From assembly GCA_018335855.1 (NCBI GenBank), contig JAGXRM010000018.1, forward strand, positions 22,387 to 86,386: a DNA stretch of 64,000 nt. The letters run 5' to 3'. The notes beneath the pieces were generated by a model, which saw nothing but the letters and a program-made list of their open reading frames with translations, searched no databases and was not told the DNA's origin. Numbering within the stretch: the first letter of the stretch is position 1; the number at the start of each line of letters is the position of its first letter. Below are positions 59,338 to 64,000 of the stretch, in pieces. A program made the translations under genes and the position numbers. The DNA is from Clostridiales bacterium. Its GTDB lineage: Bacteria > Bacillota > Dethiobacteria > Dethiobacterales > Dethiobacteraceae.

Positions 59338-59370
59338 TAACCCGGGAACTATGTCCCGGGTTATTTTTAT
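59338..59370 (+). terminator. Intrinsic terminator between convergent genes
   Basis: TAACCCGGGA (59338-59347) pairs with TCCCGGGTTA (59354-59363), followed by TTTTTAT on the plus strand. It may also serve fetB in the other direction. Confidence 0.88.
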
Positions 59371-60149
59371 AACTCAAGCTGATGCTCATGGTTGAAAAAA
59401 GTTTTATAGCCTAGCTCAACAAATATAATCACCGTTAGCGAAACACTGCCCACTATACCCAGCATAATAGCAATTTGGTACTCAATGGCTGTAACGGGAG
59501 AAACACCGGAGAGTATCTGACCTGTCATCAGGCCGGGTAGGAAAACAATACCCATGCCGACCATGGAATTGATAGTGGGAATAATCGCTGAATCAAAGGC
59601 GTTGTTGGCAATATGTTTTGACGCGGCTTTAGGGGTAGCTCCCAACATCAGCGCGGCTTCCACCAGGTTCTTTTGCGTATTCATCCCGTCCACCAACCTG
59701 CTGACACCGAGAGAAATACCGGTCATGGAATTACCGATAATCATCCCGGCAATGGGGATAAAGTAGCGGGGTTCGTACCAGGGAGAGAGATTAATCACCA
59801 CAAGGATAAAATAGATAATGCTGACCAGCGTTCCCGATGCCATGGAAAGTGCAATAACCTTCTTTATTTTTGGGGATAGCGGCGTTTTTACCCGTTTGAT
59901 AATGTTAGAGACCGCAAACACCAGCATAACGGCGATTGCCAGTATAACCAAGGCGGGATGGGGGTTTTCGAAAAGATAGACGAGGATATAACCCGTTAAT
60001 ATCAATTGCAGCGTCATGCGAATGGATGCGATGACTATTTCCTTCTCCCTATGAATACCTTTAATCCTTACAATGACCATCAGCAGTAAGACAAAAATAT
60101 AGGCGGCTGCTAATTGATAAATTTGCAGTTCTATAACCTGCCCCCCCAT
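59367..60149 (-). CDS. fetB: Iron-export-type ABC permease FetB (UPF0014)
   Basis: A 260 aa membrane protein with about seven hydrophobic helices and the family segments IPIAGMIIGNSMTGISLG and MVGMGIVFLPGLMTGQILSG. In Escherichia coli FetAB exports iron under oxidative stress. ATG 60149 is chosen because AAGGAG lies upstream; 11 further codons are open before it. It starts one base after the fetA stop. Metal export is inferred from the family only. Confidence 0.9.
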   Translation of the reverse strand: MGGQVIELQIYQLAAAYIFVLLLMVIVRIKGIHREKEIVIASIRMTLQLILTGYILVYLFENPHPALVILAIAVMLVFAVSNIIKRVKTPLSPKIKKVIALSMASGTLVSIIYFILVVINLSPWYEPRYFIPIAGMIIGNSMTGISLGVSRLVDGMNTQKNLVEAALMLGATPKAASKHIANNAFDSAIIPTINSMVGMGIVFLPGLMTGQILSGVSPVTAIEYQIAIMLGIVGSVSLTVIIFVELGYKTFFNHEHQLEL

Positions 60150-60150
60150 A

Positions 60151-60789
60151 CTAAACTCCTTCCTTGCCGACCACGCGGCCATTTTTTAATTCAATGATGA
60201 CATCTGAAAATTCCCTGGCAACTTTTTTGGAGTGTGTAACCATAATCAATGTCTTGCCAGTTTCCCGGGTATGCCGTACAAGCTTTTCAATGATTAACTG
60301 TTCTGTCTCGTCATCAAGGGCGGACGACGGCTCATCCAGTAAAAATACATCGGGCTCCATGAGAATGACTCTGGCTAACGCCAGACGTTGTTTTTCACCG
60401 CCGGATAGTGTTTCTGCGTTGCCTGACAACTCTTTTGACAGATGAACCATTTTGAGTGCTTCATATAGTTTCTCATCATCAACAGGTGGCTTATCCGCAA
60501 ACGTAAAGCCCAGCAACAGATTATCTTTGACACTGCCCGGAAAAATGGCAGGCAACTGAGACAGCATCACCACTTTTCGCCTAAGCAGGATTGAGTCGAT
60601 GTCACGCAAAGAAGTGCCATTAAATAATATGGTTCCTTCGTCATTGCTGATTAGTTTGTTCAACAGCCTTAAAAGTGTTGTTTTCCCGCTGCCGCTTTCC
60701 CCGACAACAGATGTAATCTTGTTAGTAGGGAAACAGAGGCTATCAATAGCAAGAATGTCCCGGTACTTTACGCCTTCCAGGCAGTACAT
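60151..60789 (-). CDS. fetA: Iron-export-type ABC ATPase FetA
   Basis: A 212 aa ATPase with GESGSGKTT (Walker A), MLSQLPAIFPGSV (Q loop), LSGGEKQRLALARV and FLLDEPSSALDD. ATG 60789 follows GGGGGGAATCAC. It is paired with FetB and has no binding protein, as expected for an exporter. The link to the peroxide genes at 5-8 kb is thematic, not positional. Confidence 0.9.
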   Translation of the reverse strand: MYCLEGVKYRDILAIDSLCFPTNKITSVVGESGSGKTTLLRLLNKLISNDEGTILFNGTSLRDIDSILLRRKVVMLSQLPAIFPGSVKDNLLLGFTFADKPPVDDEKLYEALKMVHLSKELSGNAETLSGGEKQRLALARVILMEPDVFLLDEPSSALDDETEQLIIEKLVRHTRETGKTLIMVTHSKKVAREFSDVIIELKNGRVVGKEGV

Positions 60790-60976
60790 GTGATTCCCCC
60801 CAGCTAATCTCCGATTTGTCTGGTATTCTATCATAGTTACAGTCGTAAATAAAGAAATTTACGATTTGCTGTAGTTACGCGCCCTGCCGATACAGCATTT
60901 TTTGTTATAGGCATGATAGCAGTAAATTATAGTTCATGATAAACATATAATGTTATAGCGGGAGGTGTAACATGTT

Positions 60977-61069
60977 ATGAGTGAATATCTGTTTGTAGGG
61001 GTAACGGTTATCGTGTATCTGTTTCTTGCGTATATTGTTATTATTGCACCCTGGCTGCAAAAGCGTTAG
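60977..61069 (+). CDS. 30 aa single-helix membrane peptide
   Basis: ATG 60977 follows GGGAGG with 11 nt spacing. The peptide MSEYLFVGVTVIVYLFLAYI continues VIIAPWLQKR: one membrane helix with a basic C-terminus. It resembles KdpF-like small subunits in size only. Function unknown. Confidence 0.5.
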   Translation: MSEYLFVGVTVIVYLFLAYIVIIAPWLQKR

Positions 61070-61161
61070 AGAAGATATCATTGGTGATAATGAGTAAAAA
61101 AATGAGAGAGCCTGCTTCTAATAAAAAATAGATGAAGGCTCCCTCATTTATGTTATAGGGG

Positions 61162-61205
61162 TATAATTTAAGATGCTACCTCAATTGGCAGCATCTTAAA
61201 TTATA
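61162..61205 (-). terminator. Perfect 16 bp inverted repeat after the DUF1540 gene
   Basis: 61162-61177 is exactly complementary to 61190-61205, loop 12 nt. It lies 12 bp past the DUF1540 stop on the minus strand. There is no strong T-run, so it may be a terminator or a 3'-stabilising hairpin. Confidence 0.6.
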
Positions 61206-61216
61206 TGTTGCAAATG

Positions 61217-61393
61217 TTAGTTTTTCATGCGGAATGTTGCACAATCCGTCTCCTGAGTATCAGACGCATGAGGCGGCTGAATTTCAATGAACGACGCTAC
61301 ACAATGATCTCCGGAAGAATAATATTCACAAGTATCAACGACACATTTTACCCTTGTGATGGGGTTACTTTCTCTGCTCGCACGTGGATCCAT
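61217..61393 (-). CDS. DUF1540 domain protein
   Basis: A 58 aa protein with the DUF1540 pattern: VKCVVDTCEYYSSGDHCVAS and a C-terminal DTQETDCATF, cysteines likely binding metal. DUF1540 proteins are common in spore-forming Clostridia and of unknown role. AAAGGAGG lies 6 nt before the ATG at 61393. The longer opposite-strand frame here is spurious. Confidence 0.9.
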   Translation of the reverse strand: MDPRASRESNPITRVKCVVDTCEYYSSGDHCVASFIEIQPPHASDTQETDCATFRMKN

Positions 61394-61548
61394 AAAATAC
61401 CTCCTTTGTTTTTACTAACTTTATTTTTCGCAAAGCTGAAGAAATTATACTGCTTCGGCTGCAGGTACCTATTACTCAGGTTTTGGCAGGATTCCGTTGA
61501 TCGACGGTGAACCATACGTATTATAGCTAAGAAACAGGAGGAAAATTC

Positions 61549-62022
61549 ATGAAAAAAAATAAAGTGTCCGATGTGACGAAGGCATACCGTTCTGCTATTG
61601 CAGACAGAGCGACGTGGTTTTATCTTTTATTGCGGGCAGCTGAGGAAAAAGGCGTGGACGGAGAAGAACTGGCCGCAAAAGCTATAACAGAATATGGGGT
61701 GGAAAAAGGAAAGCAACTGGGGGAGATAAAAAATGCCGCGGACTTTGCCGCGGCACTGTTTAAAGGATATGGTTGTCAGGCGTTCGCTATGGAAAAAGTA
61801 AAAGAAACTGAAAAAGAAAGTATTTTGCATTTTCACCACTGTGAGCTTGTGGAAGCCTGGCGCAAAAAGGGTCTTTCGCCTGACGAAGTTTCCCGACTCT
61901 GTCGTTTGGCCAGGTATGGGGACTTAGGGATGATCAGCAATTTCCCCGGACTCCAACTTGCATTCCCCAAGGTCATTGCCGACGGCGATGATTATTGTCA
62001 GTTGCAGATTACACTCGTTTAA
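61549..62022 (+). CDS. L-2-amino-thiazoline-4-carboxylic acid hydrolase-family protein
   Basis: A 157 aa protein resembling the ATC hydrolase family (AYRSAIADRATWFYLLLRAA at the N-terminus; HHCELVEAWRKKGLSPDEVSRLC in the middle; GDLGMISNFPGL near the end). Only a few members are linked to L-cysteine formation from ATC; many are uncharacterised and carry a conserved Cys/His set. AGGAGG precedes ATG 61549. Confidence 0.82.
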   Translation: MKKNKVSDVTKAYRSAIADRATWFYLLLRAAEEKGVDGEELAAKAITEYGVEKGKQLGEIKNAADFAAALFKGYGCQAFAMEKVKETEKESILHFHHCELVEAWRKKGLSPDEVSRLCRLARYGDLGMISNFPGLQLAFPKVIADGDDYCQLQITLV

Positions 62023-62212
62023 TTTCAACGCCGCCCATCAGGGCCCTGGCCTGAATTCGCAAGACTTTTCCTCTATTCTCCGTAAGAGCCTGCTCATAAC
62101 GGGTAGAGCCGAAGATTCCTCCGCTCCCTTTGCCGAAAAATTCAACCCCATCTGAAGGCAAGTTGAGAAGCCGCGTCCACTTAGTGTGGGGGCGGCATAT
62201 TTTGTCTAAGAT
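62009..62212 (-). pseudogene. C-terminal remnant of a LiaF/DUF2154-like envelope-stress protein
   Basis: The minus strand reads VEFFGKGSGGIFGSTRYEQA then VLRIQARALMGGVEIKRV and a stop at 62009. The ALMGGVEIKR ending is typical of LiaF-like cell-wall stress proteins. The frame is open only back to a TAG at 62213-62215, with no start codon or membrane part. It overlaps the end of the ATC hydrolase-like gene. Confidence 0.5.
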
Positions 62213-62451
62213 CTAGATCGTCATAAACCACTGGAACGAAAGAGGAAATATGGTTATTTGTGGTGAATAATGGAAACGAGATATTAAGGTTGGTTACAGT
62301 AATGTATCACATGACAATTTCCGATAATCAAAGCTTTTGCTTCTCAATCCGCAAAACCGGCCAAACGTAGATACACTTGTATAACTAATGTAGAAAAATT
62401 ATGTAGGAATAAGTACTCTATATTTTGGGATGATTAATAATCCCCTCGCAA

Positions 62452-62482
62452 GGCGGCATGATGCCGTCTTTTCTTTTTTTTA
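62452..62482 (+). terminator. Intrinsic terminator before the MerR-like gene
   Basis: GGCGGC (62452-62457) pairs with GCCGTC (62463-62468), flanked by AA/TT, then a T-rich run to 62480. Confidence 0.8.
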
Positions 62483-62488
62483 AAATCC

Positions 62489-62533
62489 TTGTTTTAAATA
62501 ACACCGCTATGTTATAATTACACCATACTGTAA
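62489..62533 (+). promoter_or_regulatory. Promoter and possible operator of the MerR-like gene
   Basis: -35 TTGTTT (62489-62494), 18 bp spacer, -10 TATAAT (62513-62518). Directly after, TTACA (62518-62522) and TGTAA (62529-62533) form a short inverted repeat suited to autoregulation. Confidence 0.6.
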
Positions 62534-62552
62534 TCATGTAAGGAGTAGAGCT

Positions 62553-63056
62553 ATGAACGAAAGAGGATATACAGCAGAAGAGGTTGCAGAAATTCTTCGA
62601 GCTGAAGGAGACGCATCCATTAGCAAAAGAACCGTTAACTACTATGCATTTGATAAAAACATGTTTGAAGTTAGCCTGGGCGGCAAAGGGACTTTTACTG
62701 AAGCCGAAATCAACAAGATAAGGGGCATTCGAATGCTAAAAGAATGTACGAACTATACATTGGAGCAAATCAAAAAAAATATTAATACGCAAACTCTGGA
62801 AGACATTAAGCAGCTTTGCTTAAAGCGGGCAACTGAGATAAGCTACCCTCTCACAGTGAGTGAAATAAGAAAAAGTCCATATGCAAATGAACCTGATTAC
62901 GAAATGTCCTCTCAAAAGTTGATGTCATCACCAAGCGCTGGCCTCGAAAAGCCAAGAACAATAAAAGTTAATAATGATATTACTTTAGTTATCAGCAAGC
63001 AAATTGATAATGAAAGGCTTTCTGCAATAATCCGTTTTATACAAAATTTAAAATAA
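62553..63056 (+). CDS. MerR-like transcriptional regulator
   Basis: A 167 aa protein with an N-terminal MerR-type HTH (YTAEEVAEILRAEG, then SKRTVNYYAFDKNMF and TEAEINKIRGIRML, about residues 5-65), followed by a helical linker and a short C-terminal domain with IKVNNDITLVISKQID. TAAGGAGTAGAG precedes ATG 62553. It is 13 bp from the vWA gene start and probably controls it. Confidence 0.85.
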   Translation: MNERGYTAEEVAEILRAEGDASISKRTVNYYAFDKNMFEVSLGGKGTFTEAEINKIRGIRMLKECTNYTLEQIKKNINTQTLEDIKQLCLKRATEISYPLTVSEIRKSPYANEPDYEMSSQKLMSSPSAGLEKPRTIKVNNDITLVISKQIDNERLSAIIRFIQNLK

Positions 63057-63069
63057 AGGAGCGGTGAAA

Positions 63070-63720
63070 ATGAAAATTTCCGCCAGGCTTGCCAGAGAGG
63101 CTATGCTAAACAGGGACGGGCTAAACCACCTGCAGGTTGAACTGATTCCTCCTGTGGTAGAGGAAGGGGCACCATCGAAGCCAGTTCTGATGGTCTTTGT
63201 GATTGACCGAAGTGGCTCAATGGGAGGGAATCTAAACCGTGTAATCCATGAAGCACCATATGATGAAGTGAGATATTCTTCGAAGATGAGCTATGCGATT
63301 AGTGCTGTAACAAATTTCTTACACTTACTTACAGAGGATGACTTGGTCGGGGTTGTTTCTTTTGATGACAGTGCTGAAATTAATCAGCATTTAACGCGCT
63401 TAAATCCGTCTACGAGGCGCAGTGTTATCGCAAATGTTCAGGGAATTCAGCCACGCGGCTGCACCAACATTTCAGATGCCATACTGACTGCCAAAAGAAT
63501 GATAACAGCAGCCCACTTGGATGAATACACCTGCAAAATTATTCTTCTCAGCGACGGAATTGCAAACCGCGGTGTGTCTGATAGTGACGGCCTGGCATCC
63601 GTGGCTCTGAGCTGCCTGCGGGAAGGCATTACAGTTTCGAGTCTTGGAATAGGAGCTGATTATGACGCTGGAATAATGGGAGCTATCGCAAACAGCGGGG
63701 GAGGGCTGTTTTATCATATC
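63070..63720 (+). pseudogene. vWA-domain protein, truncated at its 3' end
   Basis: ATG 63070 follows AAGGAG by 8 nt. The product has a von Willebrand A domain with MIDAS residues in VFVIDRSGSMGG (about residue 48), TNISDAILTAKR (Thr/Asp) and ILLSDGIANRG (Asp). Similarity holds to GGGLFYHI at about 63720, then the frame runs through unrelated sequence (FLFFSHSKLL...) to a stop at 63873, over the opposite-strand gene. The natural C-terminal half is missing, implying a junction near 63720. Confidence 0.7.
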
Positions 63721-63754
63721 CTTAACTTCCTGTTTTTTTCTCACTCAAAGCTCC

Positions 63755-64000
63755 TTATATCCAGCCATATTCCTCAGATAACGCCTCAATGTACACGCCG
63801 ATTGCCTTATAGTAGTTTCTATTATCAACCACCATTTCACGAACTAAAAAGAGATAGTCGTAGTCTTCTCTAGTATATTCTCCCAATTCTAGGCATAGCT
63901 TAGTTGTGGCGAATCTTTTTTTGTACAGCTCAATATCTTCTTCTGTGTCTGATTCTTCCATTGGGAACCAGGTTTCAAAAAAATTCATCATTTCATTCAA
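63755..64000 (-). CDS. Hypothetical protein (5' end at or beyond window edge)
   Basis: At least 81 codons, rich in Glu and aromatic residues (NFFETWFPMEESDTEED, then YTREDYDYLFLVREMV). The pattern looks like a small acidic immunity-type or hypothetical helical protein; no family is recognised. The frame reaches the right edge; TTG 64000 or ATG 63991 may be the start. Confidence 0.6.
   Translation of the reverse strand: MNEMMNFFETWFPMEESDTEEDIELYKKRFATTKLCLELGEYTREDYDYLFLVREMVVDNRNYYKAIGVYIEALSEEYGWI

Larger units (their letters stand above)
62213..62552. other. Intergenic region with terminator and promoter
   Basis: These 340 bp carry no recognised gene. The left two thirds show nothing distinct; the right end has a terminator (62452-62482), a sigma-A-type promoter (62489-62518) and a short inverted repeat. 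Confidence 0.6.

Noticed and set aside
34429..60985. 15 nt identity GGTGTAACATGTTAT at about 34430 and 60964
   Set aside because: The core is a short palindrome within ribosome-site and start contexts of two unrelated micro frames; too short to claim a shared element.
60977..61069. KdpF annotation for the 30 aa peptide
   Set aside because: No kdpABC genes nearby and only size and hydrophobicity agree.
61205..61510. 101-codon plus-strand frame
   Set aside because: It is antisense to a DUF1540 gene with clear cysteine motifs and a consensus ribosome site; its own sequence has no protein-like features.

Overview
The window looks like chromosomal DNA from a low-to-mid GC, probably spore-forming, anaerobic Clostridia-grade Bacillota (Peptococcaceae-like by gene content). 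Reasons seen in the sequence: strong AGGAGG ribosome sites with frequent GTG/TTG starts, the single-chain clostridial PurL (1261 aa), DUF1540, DUF3231, YtxH, YwbE and Lmo0937 small proteins, a BMP-type nucleoside ABC operon, and many intrinsic terminators. No rRNA, tRNA, CRISPR array, insertion sequence or prophage was recognised. The species assignment is inference.

Layout. (1) 1-4692: a translationally coupled cassette of a GH3-family acyl-amido synthetase (cut by the left edge), two cobalamin-dependent radical SAM enzymes and a GNAT-like protein whose C-terminus is frameshifted. This is the best candidate for an undescribed pathway. (2) 4915-8124: a peroxide module with perR-katG facing yjbQ across a near-perfect PerR/Fur-type operator. 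(3) 8246-20017: housekeeping and stress genes: purL, selO, a receiver protein, a ferritin-like protein, a YkpA/YbiT-type ABC-F ATPase, a DEAD-box helicase and an orphan Phd-like antitoxin overlapping the helicase end. (4) 20294-29850: small envelope proteins and a giant cyclic beta-1,2-glucan synthase-like protein (2933 aa). (5) 30045-46324: a signalling island: a PAS-LuxR regulator, a paralogous hybrid histidine kinase, a split HgdC/HgdB-type activase-dehydratase pair, a frameshifted PAS kinase, YtxH and a membrane coiled-coil protein, a chimeric PAS protein, DUF3231 and a CheB-CheR-PAS fusion. (6) 46663-55639: ywbE, a complete BMP nucleoside uptake operon, proA, a nitroreductase and an ABC exporter pair. 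(7) 55780-64000: HTH-Uma2, a decayed FAD oxidoreductase fragment, glnS, small proteins, fetAB, DUF1540, an ATC-hydrolase-like protein, a MerR-like regulator and a vWA gene cut short near the right edge.

How parts fit. Peroxide sensing by PerR would control KatG, and the ferritin-like protein, SelO, nitroreductase and FetAB would suit a redox/metal stress theme (inference). The sensor proteins at 30-46 kb share N-terminal PAS modules and repeated leader DNA, which points to local duplication. Several genes show decay: single-base losses in short repeats break the GNAT gene, one histidine kinase and the FAD oxidoreductase fragment, and remnants of AI-2E/BrkB, LiaF-like and PAS genes lie between intact genes. 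Whether the single-base losses are biological or assembly errors cannot be decided from the sequence.
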